Notes: generated by a model not told the origin, from the letters alone. A DNA stretch of 40,017 bases from Desulfobacteraceae bacterium CG2_30_51_40 (GCA_001874005.1 MNYJ01000134.1:1-40017); one strand, 5' to 3'. Shown: positions 26,303 through 34,684, counted from the stretch's first letter. Numbers and translations are program-made.

Positions 26303-27249
26303 ATCAGACTCGTGCAGTTAAGACCGACAGCAAACTTGAAAAGATACTGGCGGCGGGACACCTTGCAGTTACGTCGGAATGCGGGCCTCCAAGAGGAAGC
26401 GACTCCGATCTGATCAAGAAGAAAGCTGAGTTGATCAAAAACCATGTGGATGCGATCAACATAACGGACAACCAGACATCGGTAACAAGGCTTTGCAGCC
26501 TTGCCTCCTGCATCCATCTTAAGCTGATGGGGCTGGAGCCGGTTCTTCAGATGGTGGTAAGGGATAGAAACCGCATCGCCATTCAAAGCGACGTTCTGGG
26601 AGCAGCTTCATTCGACATAAGAAACATGCTCTGCTTGTCCGGAGACCACCAGAGATTCGGCGACTCCTCCCAGGGGCAGAACGTCTTTGATCTTGATTCC
26701 ATGCAACTCATTCAGACCGTGAGAAGAATGCGCGACGAAGGCAAGTTTCTCGGCGGAGACGAGATAAAGAGGCCGCCTAAACTCTTTGTTGGAGCTGCCG
26801 CAAATCCATTTGCTGACCCCTTCGAGATAAGGGTGCGGCGTCTGGCTAAAAAGGCTGCGGCAGGGGCTGAATTCATTCAGACTCAATGCATCTACAACCT
26901 TGATAGATTTGAGGAATGGATGAAGCAGGTCAGAGACAGAGGTCTTCACGAAAAGGTCTATATACTTGCAGGGCTTACCCCGCTGAAATCAGCCGGCATG
27001 GCCAAATATATGAAAAACAGGGTTCCGGGAATGGATGTTCCTGATGATGTTGTAAAGCGAATGTCTGGTGTGCCAAAGGAAAAACAGCCGGAGGAAGGAA
27101 TCAAGATATGTGTTGAATCCGTCCAGAGACTCAAAGAACTGGAGGGTGTGGCCGGTTTCCATATCATGGCTATAGAGTGGGAAGAAAAAGTGCCGGAGAT
27201 AGTTGAAATGGGAGGGCTTTATCCCAGGCCCAATCCGGATGCAATTTGA
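26299..27249 (+). CDS. metF: Methylenetetrahydrofolate reductase, MetF paralogue 2
   Basis: A 316-residue MetF TIM-barrel protein. Catalytic Glu is in VTSECGPPRGSDSD; VVRDRNRIAIQSD, MLCLSGDH and FVGAAANPFADP are the flavin/folate regions, and FIQTQCIYN and LAGLTPLKSAGMAKY complete the family pattern. It is longer than paralogue 1 by about 25 residues. ATGA overlap with metV makes this the likely partner of MetV in the reductase core. In the oxidative Wood-Ljungdahl pathway it would oxidise methyl-tetrahydrofolate and send electrons through MetV to MvhD/HdrA. I see no strong terminator after the stop. Confidence 0.92.
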   Translation: MNQTRAVKTDSKLEKILAAGHLAVTSECGPPRGSDSDLIKKKAELIKNHVDAINITDNQTSVTRLCSLASCIHLKLMGLEPVLQMVVRDRNRIAIQSDVLGAASFDIRNMLCLSGDHQRFGDSSQGQNVFDLDSMQLIQTVRRMRDEGKFLGGDEIKRPPKLFVGAAANPFADPFEIRVRRLAKKAAAGAEFIQTQCIYNLDRFEEWMKQVRDRGLHEKVYILAGLTPLKSAGMAKYMKNRVPGMDVPDDVVKRMSGVPKEKQPEEGIKICVESVQRLKELEGVAGFHIMAIEWEEKVPEIVEMGGLYPRPNPDAI

Positions 27250-27273
27250 TTGCTGATAATGGACAACTGTAGC

Positions 27274-27302
27274 TTGAAAATGGCTTTTGTTTGGTCTAGG
27301 AT
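27274..27302 (+). promoter_or_regulatory. Putative sigma-70 promoter for the receiver gene
   Basis: TTGAAA at 27274-27279 and TAGGAT at 27297-27302 are separated by 17 bp. They match the -35 and -10 consensus at five and four of six positions, 66 bp before the ATG of the CheY-like gene. Confidence 0.45.
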
Positions 27303-27368
27303 ACAAAACTTAAAGAAAGCCCGTGTCTTTGATTTCTTCAAGGCGAAATTTTATAGGAGGGATTCCCT

Positions 27369-27749
27369 ATGTCCAAGAAATATGTGCTTGTGGTTGACGA
27401 TGATCCCGATCTGGTAGAAACTGTTGGAATGATGCTTGAAAGCAAGGGCTGCGAGGTCGGACGCGCCTATGACGGAGTGGAAGCCGAAGAATCTATTAAG
27501 ATGAGGCGCCCTGACCTGATAGTACTTGATGTCATGATGCCTCGTAAGGACGGTTATGTCCTGTGCGCTGAACTTAAGGCTGATGCCAAGACAAGGGATA
27601 TTCCTGTCGTGCTGCTCACAGCGGTGGGAGAAGCAGTCCCTACGACCAGGTATAGCCACGCGGACGGTATGACAACAGAGGCAGACGATTACGTGCCTAA
27701 ACCGATTGACACCGAAGGGCTCTGGCGGGTTGTAAGTGCCCTTATGTAA
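27369..27749 (+). CDS. CheY-like single-domain response regulator
   Basis: A 126-residue stand-alone receiver. The acidic pocket is VVDDDPD (D10-D12), the phosphorylation site is D54 in LIVLDVMMPRKDGY, and the conserved Thr and Lys lie in LLTAV and YVPKPID (K111). There is no output domain, so it acts by protein-protein contact or in a phosphorelay. A segment of about ten extra residues (VPTTRYSHADGMTTEADD) sits between beta-4 and beta-5. AGGAGGG precedes the ATG. It contrasts with the receiver-like protein at 19198, which lacks the Asp; the two bracket the metF-hdrA run. No histidine kinase is in the window. Confidence 0.9.
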   Translation: MSKKYVLVVDDDPDLVETVGMMLESKGCEVGRAYDGVEAEESIKMRRPDLIVLDVMMPRKDGYVLCAELKADAKTRDIPVVLLTAVGEAVPTTRYSHADGMTTEADDYVPKPIDTEGLWRVVSALM

Positions 27750-27779
27750 AGGGCGGTTTACTTCTCAGCCGGGATCTAT

Positions 27780-28793
27780 ATGCCTCGGCCCGAACCATTA
27801 GGCGGCTTTAAGATACTGCGCCCCGCGCTGTTCCTTTCAATGCACGGAGGAAAGGATGCGTACGGGGCGCCACGTTTGTTCTGTGAAGACATTGCCCGCC
27901 ATAAGATCAACCTGGTTTTCCTTAATGTTGATTTTTACCCCCACGGCACAGGAGCGGTTTTCGGTATTCAGGGGGATCAGGCCCGGGAGGCATCCCGTCT
28001 GATAAAGATCCCCGGAACGGTCATTTCCGGTAAGCCGGTCAATTCATCTATAATTTCCCTTTTTCCTCACAAGACCAGACCCGAGGTATCGGGGCTGCTT
28101 ATCGAAAGCCTCGCAAAGAGGGCTCTTATGCCTCTTGCCTTTGCTCAGTCCGCCTCTGCTATTTCAGCGGCCCTCTCAGAGGAGATAACAGATCAGGTCA
28201 CTGAGGCGGTTTTTGAGCCTTTTTCCTTCGGCCCCTACAGGACGCCTGAGGATTGGTCCCTGGCCCAGAAAGGCAAGGAACAGATATATAAAGAAGTGAT
28301 CGCCAGTTATCAGGAAAAGAGGCCGAAGGTCTATGCCCTTGCATGGCAGGGAGGGCAGACCCTTGCAAGGACGGTACTCAGAGAAAAGGCATTTATGAAC
28401 CTGGCTAGCGCCCTCCATGCGATGAACCGACAAGGAACACCGCTGAGCTTTTTTGTCGGAACACCGGCGGATCAGGGAGAATCTATTGCCTTTTCATTGA
28501 CAGTGCCTCACCGGCAGAACTCTGAGATACTGATCCAGTATCTTTCCCGCGATAGTATCGAGATAGGCGAAGGCCTTACCGCAGTTTTTCACATGAACGG
28601 CCCCCATTTCGGAGACAGATACGGAATCGCAGGAATGTTGCTTAAGGCTTTCGACAATGCCGGGCTGAGCCTTATCTCTCTTAGCTGCTCTGTGGCTTCA
28701 ATAACCGGTGTAATAGCCGCTGAAGATATGGAAGCTGCCACGATCGCACTTTCATCTGTTTTCGAAATACCCTCCGTATCGGGAATGAATTGA
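27780..28793 (+). CDS. ACT-domain protein related to aspartokinase regulatory regions
   Basis: A 337-residue soluble protein of uncertain function. The C-terminal ~70 residues (VFHMNGPHFGDRYGIAGM, then KAFDNAGLSLISLSCSVA, then DMEAATIALSSVFEIP) follow the ACT pattern at the end of aspartokinases. A similar ligand-binding-like pattern appears near the N-terminus (LSMHGGKDAYGAPRLFCEDI, KINLVFLNVDF). No kinase domain is present. It starts 30 bp after the response regulator, so the two are probably cotranscribed. An amino-acid-sensing partner for that receiver is a possible reading, not shown by the sequence. The ribosome-binding site is weak, so the start could be further in. Confidence 0.55.
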   Translation: MPRPEPLGGFKILRPALFLSMHGGKDAYGAPRLFCEDIARHKINLVFLNVDFYPHGTGAVFGIQGDQAREASRLIKIPGTVISGKPVNSSIISLFPHKTRPEVSGLLIESLAKRALMPLAFAQSASAISAALSEEITDQVTEAVFEPFSFGPYRTPEDWSLAQKGKEQIYKEVIASYQEKRPKVYALAWQGGQTLARTVLREKAFMNLASALHAMNRQGTPLSFFVGTPADQGESIAFSLTVPHRQNSEILIQYLSRDSIEIGEGLTAVFHMNGPHFGDRYGIAGMLLKAFDNAGLSLISLSCSVASITGVIAAEDMEAATIALSSVFEIPSVSGMN

Positions 28794-28803
28794 AAATAGA
28801 TTT

Positions 28804-28936
28804 GTATCAGCTCAATAATTGGGGGGATGGCTTTGCGCAGACCAGTAGTCAGCTTCTGTAGGTGCGCCTTCAGGCGCAGGGCGCACGGTTCCCATGCGGC
28901 TGAAGCCGCATCTACCCCGGATTTTTGAGCTGATAC
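28804..28936 (+). repeat. 133-bp inverted-repeat element, family 2, copy B
   Basis: Starts GTATCAGCTCAATAATT and ends TTTTTGAGCTGATAC, so the terminal inverted repeats are clearer than in copy A at 14082-14214, to which it is inverted. Internal GGTGCGCCTTCAGGCG and GCGGCTGAAGCCGC hairpins are conserved. It begins 10 bp after the ACT-domain gene, where it may also end transcription. Confidence 0.82.
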
Positions 28937-28984
28937 ATAGATTTATATTATATTTTACCTTTTATTAAAGGCTGTTAGAATAAT

Positions 28985-29479
28985 ATGTTAAGGCTAAATA
29001 TGACATTATCAGCCCTGGCGGCGGCCCTCATCTTGTCCGTTCTTTCAGGTGGATGCCGATATGCCTCCGTGGAAAGAAGCAAGGATGAGGGGGACATCCA
29101 CGCCTTTATAGAAGCGCGATTAGCCGATTCCATAGTAAGTTTCTCAGGCTACCAGGAAAGGCCCGGCGCAATCCTGTTTGACCTTACAGACGACCCAAGG
29201 CCTCTCGGAGGTATGGGCTGGCATAAGGTAGCGGACAGAACTCAAGTCCATGCTTTGGCAGACGCTATGGCGGTTGCCTACCGCTTCTGGGGTAAAGACG
29301 CAGGGGGGCCGAGGCTTTCGATCATTCTTGATCCTGACAGGCAGCCCCTGGGATATATCTATTCTCCGGTGGAGGATTCGGCAGTGATCCCCTCGGGTGA
29401 TGGTTTCCTGGTGGAATCCATCAGTGAGGCGGAGATACAGAAGAGGGCAAACCCGGGCATAAGAGGGGCCGGGGGCTGA
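28985..29479 (+). CDS. Predicted lipoprotein of unknown function
   Basis: A 164-residue protein with a lipoprotein signal (LAAALILSVLSGGC, Cys near residue 24), so the mature protein is membrane-anchored outside the cytoplasm. The rest is a mixed soluble domain with GYQERPGAILFDL, HKVADRTQVHALADAMA and GPRLSIILDPDRQPLGYIY; I do not recognise the family. Two in-frame ATGs are possible (28985 and 29000); the second has AAGG upstream but would lose the Arg of the signal. It is a single gene, converging on the M20 peptidase with only 7 bp between stops. Confidence 0.65.
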   Translation: MLRLNMTLSALAAALILSVLSGGCRYASVERSKDEGDIHAFIEARLADSIVSFSGYQERPGAILFDLTDDPRPLGGMGWHKVADRTQVHALADAMAVAYRFWGKDAGGPRLSIILDPDRQPLGYIYSPVEDSAVIPSGDGFLVESISEAEIQKRANPGIRGAGG

Positions 29480-29486
29480 TATCCTC

Positions 29487-30719
29487 TCAGGGCGCAATAA
29501 ACAGTCGTGCTAACATCTTTGAGTCTGCTATGATATTTGAAATGAGACAATATTCATTCGGTTGGTGAATTGTCTCGGTAAGGGTTGACCATACTGCCAC
29601 GGGAAGGCCTGCCTTCCTGAAGAAGGCCGCAACCGTCCCACCACCGATGCCTGTAGGGCGGGCGTCTTTACCCGTTACTTCTTTTATGGCTTCGGACAGG
29701 GCTTTTACCACAGGCGCATCGGCTGGAGTCGGGAGCGCCGCATCGTTTCTTGTAACAATATCCACCTTTATTTCAAGACCTAGCGCGGAACCGATCTCTT
29801 GGGAGATTGCCTCACACTCCCTGATCACATGGTCCAAAGAGACCTCCGGCAGCACCCGACAATCAAGGTAGAAGACATCCCTTCCGGGTATCGTGTTCAC
29901 ATTAGGTACATTGGCCTCGACCTTTGTCGGCTCAAACGTTGAGTTTGTCGGAGTAAATAGATCATTTTGTCCCGGAAAGGACTCCTTCAGACGATCCAGT
30001 GCCACAATGAGATGGGCCGCACCCCTGAGAGTGTTTCTTCCGTTCCCAGGTGTGCTTGCGTGGCACTGCTTTCCAAGCAGAGTGAAGCGAAGCCACAGCA
30101 TTGACTTTTCAGCCACTTCGATCATTGTGCCCTCCTCGTTTCCGAAATCGGGCACCACTATCATGTCATCCATTCTGAAGAGATCCCGCCGATTGGATAG
30201 GACATACTGAAGCCCCATACCGCTTCCGGTCTCTTCATCGGCAACAATAGCAAGGGCGATACCCCTTGGGGGTCTCGATCCTTCCTTCAGTACCGCCTTG
30301 ACAGCGAGATAGGAACTAACGATCCCGTGCTGATTGTCCTCCACACCTCTTCCGTAGATGCGGTCGCCGGCCACTCTTATCTTATAAGGGTCTCCCTGCC
30401 ATAGCGCCAGATCGCCCGGAGGGACGATATCGGAGTGAGACAGCACCCATGTCGAGCTTTGCCTTTCAGCCCCATTCCATACGGCAAGAAGATTAGGTCT
30501 ATAGCCGGCCTCTACACGCTCATCCGGGGCATCTACTTCTTCCAGGAAATCGGGTTTGAGGGCCTCAAGAAGCCTTTTTACGTACCCGGCTTTTTCATGT
30601 TCCCCTGAACCACCGTTTTCAGGCCCCAGGGCTACCCTTGCTGTAAGCTCCCTCTGAAGATCTATGATCTCATCACGACTTTCTTCCAGACTCTTAAATA
30701 TCCGCAGACAAGATTGCAT
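29487..30719 (-). CDS. M20-family metallopeptidase / amidohydrolase
   Basis: A 410-residue zinc enzyme of the ArgE/DapE/carboxypeptidase G2 superfamily. Metal ligands and catalytic residues are visible: His and Asp in VLSHSDIVPPG, the bridging Asp in GRGVEDNQHG, catalytic Glu-Glu in VADEETGS, Asp in VVPDFGNEEG, the dimerisation-domain HASTPGNGRN, and a late His in TETIHQPNEY. It removes an acyl or amino-acid group; the substrate cannot be fixed. GGAGGAG precedes the ATG. It is the last gene of the serS-PBP-glmS-plsC strand run, 62 bp after plsC. DapE-like action is one option, but this subfamily is not the standard DapE. Confidence 0.88.
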   Translation of the reverse strand: MQSCLRIFKSLEESRDEIIDLQRELTARVALGPENGGSGEHEKAGYVKRLLEALKPDFLEEVDAPDERVEAGYRPNLLAVWNGAERQSSTWVLSHSDIVPPGDLALWQGDPYKIRVAGDRIYGRGVEDNQHGIVSSYLAVKAVLKEGSRPPRGIALAIVADEETGSGMGLQYVLSNRRDLFRMDDMIVVPDFGNEEGTMIEVAEKSMLWLRFTLLGKQCHASTPGNGRNTLRGAAHLIVALDRLKESFPGQNDLFTPTNSTFEPTKVEANVPNVNTIPGRDVFYLDCRVLPEVSLDHVIRECEAISQEIGSALGLEIKVDIVTRNDAALPTPADAPVVKALSEAIKEVTGKDARPTGIGGGTVAAFFRKAGLPVAVWSTLTETIHQPNEYCLISNIIADSKMLARLFIAP

Positions 30720-30781
30720 TCAGGAAAATCTCCTCCATCATAACCAATTAAAATCAGATTGTTAGAAAACCGCTCCATCCC

Positions 30782-31411
30782 TCATCCAAGTCCCGACAGC
30801 CTGGCTATTTCATGCATGATCCCATCGAGCAAAGAATCCGGGGCCGCTTTTCCGGAATCCACAAATGGCCTCCCTATCCTTATTGAGACCGATGTTCTCG
30901 GAATCCCCTTCCTGTATTTGATCCCTACGGGCAGGAAAGGCACATCATAGCGGGTTGAAAGGAACCTCAGTACCCCTTCTCTTCCCCGGCCCATCCTGTT
31001 GCTGAAATAGGTGCCCTCGGGAAAAAAGACCAGGCCCGCCTTCTCTGAAAGTATTGCGCCGATCAGCCTCAGCGACTCCCGGCTCTCGATGGGCCTTTTT
31101 CTGTTTAGGGATACCCCTCCAAGTGCGCTCATAATCCATCTCATGACACGTCCTCTGAAAAGCTCGGCCTTGGCAATGTAGTAAAGGTCAATAGGCATGG
31201 CAAGGGCCAGAAGCGGGATATCCTCCCAACGCTGATGCTTTGCAGCGATTACAACTCCCCTTCCCCGCGGGATGTTTTCAAGTCCGGAGACCTTGGTATG
31301 AAAGCGTAAAGGAAGTATGAGTCTCACTATAAACATAGCTACCCCTGTCAGCCATTTCTTGCGGGGAAGTCGTCCCGTAAAACGCTGAAGGGGCATGGGA
31401 TAAGCCCCCAT
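30782..31411 (-). CDS. plsC: PlsC-type lysophospholipid acyltransferase
   Basis: A 209-residue 1-acyl-glycerol-3-phosphate acyltransferase family protein. The catalytic HX4D is KHQRWEDIP, followed by the glycerophosphate-binding FPEGTYFS, with KAELFRGRVMRWIM between them. It transfers a fatty acyl group to lysophosphatidate or a related acceptor at the inner membrane. The N-terminus is hydrophobic (VAMFIVRLILPL). It begins two bases after the glmS stop, so it is translationally linked to it. The family also includes acyltransferases for other lipids, so acceptor identity is inferred. Confidence 0.88.
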   Translation of the reverse strand: MGAYPMPLQRFTGRLPRKKWLTGVAMFIVRLILPLRFHTKVSGLENIPRGRGVVIAAKHQRWEDIPLLALAMPIDLYYIAKAELFRGRVMRWIMSALGGVSLNRKRPIESRESLRLIGAILSEKAGLVFFPEGTYFSNRMGRGREGVLRFLSTRYDVPFLPVGIKYRKGIPRTSVSIRIGRPFVDSGKAAPDSLLDGIMHEIARLSGLG

Positions 31412-31413
31412 AA

Positions 31414-33240
31414 CTATTCCACCGTAACGCTCTTTGCGAGGTTTCTGGGTTTGTCTATGTCCCTGTGCAGGAATTTTGCGCAGTAATAGGCAAGCAGTTG
31501 AAGGGGAATCACCGAAAGTATTGGATAAAGGAACTCCAGTGTCCGAGGTATCTCTATTACATCGTCTGCAATCTCCCTTATCTCTTCGTCCCCCTCGGTC
31601 ACAAGAGCGATCACAGGTCCCCTTCTGCTCTTTATCTCCTGTATATTGCTTACCATCTTTTCATATACGCTGTCCTGCGGGGCTATAGCAACTGTAGGCA
31701 TGTCCGGGTTTACCAGCGCTATGGGGCCGTGCTTCATCTCCCCGGCCGCATAACCCTCGGCATGTATATATGATATCTCCTTGAGCTTCAGGGCGCCTTC
31801 CATGGCTATCGGGTAGTTGTATTTCCGTCCGAGGAAAAGCCAATTGGACTTGAGGTGATATTTCTCCGCCATTGCCTCTATGGCGTGAGCCAGGGACAGA
31901 ACCCTGCTTATCTGCCCGGGAAGCGCGTCAACAGCCCTTATGGCCTCGATACCTTCTGTAAGAGAAAGCGAGTGATGCCTGCCCAAAAGCAGTGCCAGCA
32001 GGCTCATGATGGTCAGTTGGGAGGTAAATATCTTGGTTGAAGCCACCCCTATCTCAGGCCCCGCGTGATTATACACCCCGGCGCCTGCCTCCCGCGCTAT
32101 AGAGCTTCCCACAACATTAACCACTCCCATGAGGCTTGCGCCCTTCCTCCTCGCTTCCCTTATGGCCGCGAGTGTATCGGCGGTCTCACCCGACTGGCTG
32201 AGTGCCAGAACGAAAGTGTTTGGGGCGAAGTTGATCCGCCTGTACCTGAATTCGCTGGCGAGTTCAACCGTAACATCAATATCCGTAAGCTTTTCAAATA
32301 TGTATCTGCCGACAAAGCCCGCATAGTAAGAGGTCCCGCACCCAACAATGACAAGATGGCGGCACTGCTTGAGGCCCTCCCAGACTGGCGCTATGCCACC
32401 CAGCCTCGGAATACCTTCCGAATAATCAAGCCTGCCCCTGATAGCGTTTCTAACGGTCTCGGGCTGTTCAAAAATCTCCTTCAGCATGAAATGGGGAAAA
32501 CCGTTTAATTCCGCGTCGTCCGCCTGCCAGTCAACCGTCTCTGTTACCCTTTCAATGGGGGTGGCCTGCACTGTTGAGATGGAAAACTCATCTGAGGAAA
32601 GAACCGCAAGTTCATTGTCCAGAAGATGCACCACCTTGTTGGTGTGCCTTACCATGGCAGATACATCGGAGGCGGCCAGGTGGCAGTTTTCACCAATGCC
32701 TATAATGAGCGGGCTTCCCCGTCTTGCCACCACTATCTTTCCAGGCACCTGCCTGTGAATAACGGCGATCCCGAATGTGCCTTCAAGCTGCAGCATGGTC
32801 TTCCTGACTGCTTCGCAAAGATCGCCTTCAAAGTGAAGCGCCACGAGATGGGCTATCACCTCGGTGTCTGTCTCCGACCTGAAGGAAACCCCCCTCCCCT
32901 CAAGCTTCTTCTTCAGTGCCCGATAGTTTTCGATTATACCGTTATGAATTACAAAAACATTCCCATCCCTATCTCGGTGCGGATGGGCATTTGCCTCACT
33001 GGGCTCTCCGTGGGTGGCCCATCTTGTGTGGGCTATTCCGGCTGTACCATCGAGCGGCCTGGTTCCTATCTTACGCTCCAGATCCGCAATCCTGCCCACA
33101 GCCCTTTCAAAATGGACACCGGATCCGTTTTGTATTGCGACTCCGGCAGAGTCATAACCCCGGTATTCAAGCCTCTTTAAGCCCTCAAGAAGGATGCCCT
33201 TTGCCTCTCTCTCACCCACATAGCAAACAATCCCGCACAT
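31414..33240 (-). CDS. glmS: Glutamine-fructose-6-phosphate aminotransferase
   Basis: A 608-residue enzyme of full length that makes glucosamine-6-phosphate from fructose-6-phosphate and glutamine, the first step to UDP-GlcNAc for peptidoglycan and LPS. Catalytic Cys2 (MCGIVCYVG) starts the N-terminal glutaminase domain (RGYDSAGVA, HTRWATHG, SETDTEVIAHL). Two SIS domains follow, with VGCGTSYYAG and LALSQSGETADT in the first and KEISYIHAEGYAAGEMKHGP in the second. The C-terminus DKPRNLAKSVTVE is canonical. No glmS ribozyme is present, as the penicillin-binding gene lies only 15 bp upstream. AGGGAGGGG precedes the ATG. It clusters with other envelope and translation genes. Confidence 0.97.
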   Translation of the reverse strand: MCGIVCYVGEREAKGILLEGLKRLEYRGYDSAGVAIQNGSGVHFERAVGRIADLERKIGTRPLDGTAGIAHTRWATHGEPSEANAHPHRDRDGNVFVIHNGIIENYRALKKKLEGRGVSFRSETDTEVIAHLVALHFEGDLCEAVRKTMLQLEGTFGIAVIHRQVPGKIVVARRGSPLIIGIGENCHLAASDVSAMVRHTNKVVHLLDNELAVLSSDEFSISTVQATPIERVTETVDWQADDAELNGFPHFMLKEIFEQPETVRNAIRGRLDYSEGIPRLGGIAPVWEGLKQCRHLVIVGCGTSYYAGFVGRYIFEKLTDIDVTVELASEFRYRRINFAPNTFVLALSQSGETADTLAAIREARRKGASLMGVVNVVGSSIAREAGAGVYNHAGPEIGVASTKIFTSQLTIMSLLALLLGRHHSLSLTEGIEAIRAVDALPGQISRVLSLAHAIEAMAEKYHLKSNWLFLGRKYNYPIAMEGALKLKEISYIHAEGYAAGEMKHGPIALVNPDMPTVAIAPQDSVYEKMVSNIQEIKSRRGPVIALVTEGDEEIREIADDVIEIPRTLEFLYPILSVIPLQLLAYYCAKFLHRDIDKPRNLAKSVTVE

Positions 33241-33255
33241 AGCTAACCCCCTCCC

Positions 33256-34527
33256 TTACCTCAACCAACGCTTGATCATCATGCTTGCTATCTCATTGGC
33301 CTTTATGCCCATTTTTTCGCCGTGAACATTCATAACCGCAACCGTTATCGGATTTCGACTATCCGGAGGAAGGGCAAAGGCCGTTGTCCAGTCTAATTTA
33401 AAACGGCCCAGACGATCGTGAATCGAGCCGGTCTTGGCCCCCAGCGTTACATTTTTTGCGGATTTACTGCGCACCAGCTTCGAGAAGGACTTCTTGCAGG
33501 TTCCCTTTGTGACCGTCTCTTTCATAAGCACTCTAAGAGCGGCTGCGGTCTCCGAACTTATCACCCTTGAAATAATGCCACCCTTACCCCTGTAAACTAT
33601 CTTTCCCTCATCATTCATGACCGAATCAACTATCCGGGGCCTTACCATCACACCGTCGTTTGCCGCAGACGCCGCTAGCAACGCCGCGTGAAGAGGAGAC
33701 ATGACCGTATCCTTGTTGAAGCCCGATGCCACTTCCGCAAGCCCGAAGCTGTCCGCAGGCACATCCAGTCTGCTCAGGCTCATCGGCATATCAAAGGGAA
33801 TTTTCCTGTTGAAATAGAAACGTTCGCCATAGCTCTTGAGCACATCATGCCCGAGGTAGTAGATGCCTATCTTTCCAAAGACAGGATTGATGGAGGAAGC
33901 AAATGCCTTCCTGAAGCTGGTCTTTGTTGTGTATCTGCTATTTTTCTCTTTCAACTGTGATTTATAAAGAGTGTGCTGGTTTCCGGAAAAAGATACCGTT
34001 TTTTCAGGACTGAAGCCGGCCCTCTCAAGGGCTGCCGCGGCAGAGACTACTTTAAAGATGCTTGCCGCCGGATAATCCGCGTTGAGCGATAAAAATCCCC
34101 TACTACCGAGCTGGTCATTCTCGGCCAGGGCAATGATCCTCCCGTCACGGGGATCCATTGCCACAACCGATGTCTGAAGGGCACTGGAATCTGCCGCAAG
34201 CTTTGTCGCATAGTCCTGCATGACCGGATCAATGGTCAGAGTAAGTTTCAAAATCCGGCCACTTTTGGATCTCAGGCTTAATTTGCTGTCAATCTGATCA
34301 GGCTTCACGCGGGCCATGATCCTCAATACATCCTCAGAGGTAAGAAGGGACGACTGGTTCCCCTTAGCCTGAGAGACTCTGCCGGTTGATGATTTCTGTC
34401 CGGCCTCCGTTGAGGCTCCATAAAGGGCAAAGATTGCGGCGATCGCAAGCACGATAACACAGATAATCCCTCCGCCCGCTAGAAGGATATTACCTCTCAA
34501 ATGGATCAAGCCCTTATGAGTAACCAC
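33256..34527 (-). CDS. Penicillin-binding protein, transpeptidase domain
   Basis: A 423-residue membrane-anchored transpeptidase-type protein. A single N-terminal helix (about residues 15-37) is followed by a short linker and the penicillin-binding fold with SIFK (S156, K159), the SxN motif SIN (S212, N214) and KTGS near the C-terminus. It lacks a glycosyltransferase domain and the long dimerisation module of FtsI/PBP2, so it is short for a class B enzyme. The start is GTG, and the GGGGG ten bases upstream belongs to a dispersed repeat. It is cotranscribed with glmS. A DD-transpeptidase role in cross-linking is likely; L,D-type activity or regulatory roles are not supported. Confidence 0.85.
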   Translation of the reverse strand: MVTHKGLIHLRGNILLAGGGIICVIVLAIAAIFALYGASTEAGQKSSTGRVSQAKGNQSSLLTSEDVLRIMARVKPDQIDSKLSLRSKSGRILKLTLTIDPVMQDYATKLAADSSALQTSVVAMDPRDGRIIALAENDQLGSRGFLSLNADYPAASIFKVVSAAAALERAGFSPEKTVSFSGNQHTLYKSQLKEKNSRYTTKTSFRKAFASSINPVFGKIGIYYLGHDVLKSYGERFYFNRKIPFDMPMSLSRLDVPADSFGLAEVASGFNKDTVMSPLHAALLAASAANDGVMVRPRIVDSVMNDEGKIVYRGKGGIISRVISSETAAALRVLMKETVTKGTCKKSFSKLVRSKSAKNVTLGAKTGSIHDRLGRFKLDWTTAFALPPDSRNPITVAVMNVHGEKMGIKANEIASMMIKRWLR

Positions 34528-34530
34528 TTA

Positions 34531-34679
34531 ACTATAACCCCCATGCCCTTGTGGGGCACAACGAAAGATGGAGATCACCCTCACCCTATCCTCCGCCGTC
34601 GAGGGGGAGGGAATAATACCGGCGCATCCCGACATCTCGACGGGGAAGGGATAAAGGGAAGGTGCATTTTCATATAAAA
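34531..34679 (+). repeat. G/C-hairpin dispersed repeat, family 3, copy d
   Basis: The longest copy (~149 bp): TATAACCCCCATGCCC, GGGGCACAACGAAAGATG, a CCGCCGTCGAGGGGGAGGG-type arm, a second GACGGGGAAGGG segment, then AAGGGAAGGTGCATTTTCAT. Same orientation as copy a at 14334. It fills the serS-PBP gap, and its GGGGG (minus strand) overlaps the PBP ribosome-binding region. Confidence 0.75.
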
Positions 34680-34684
34680 GTCCG

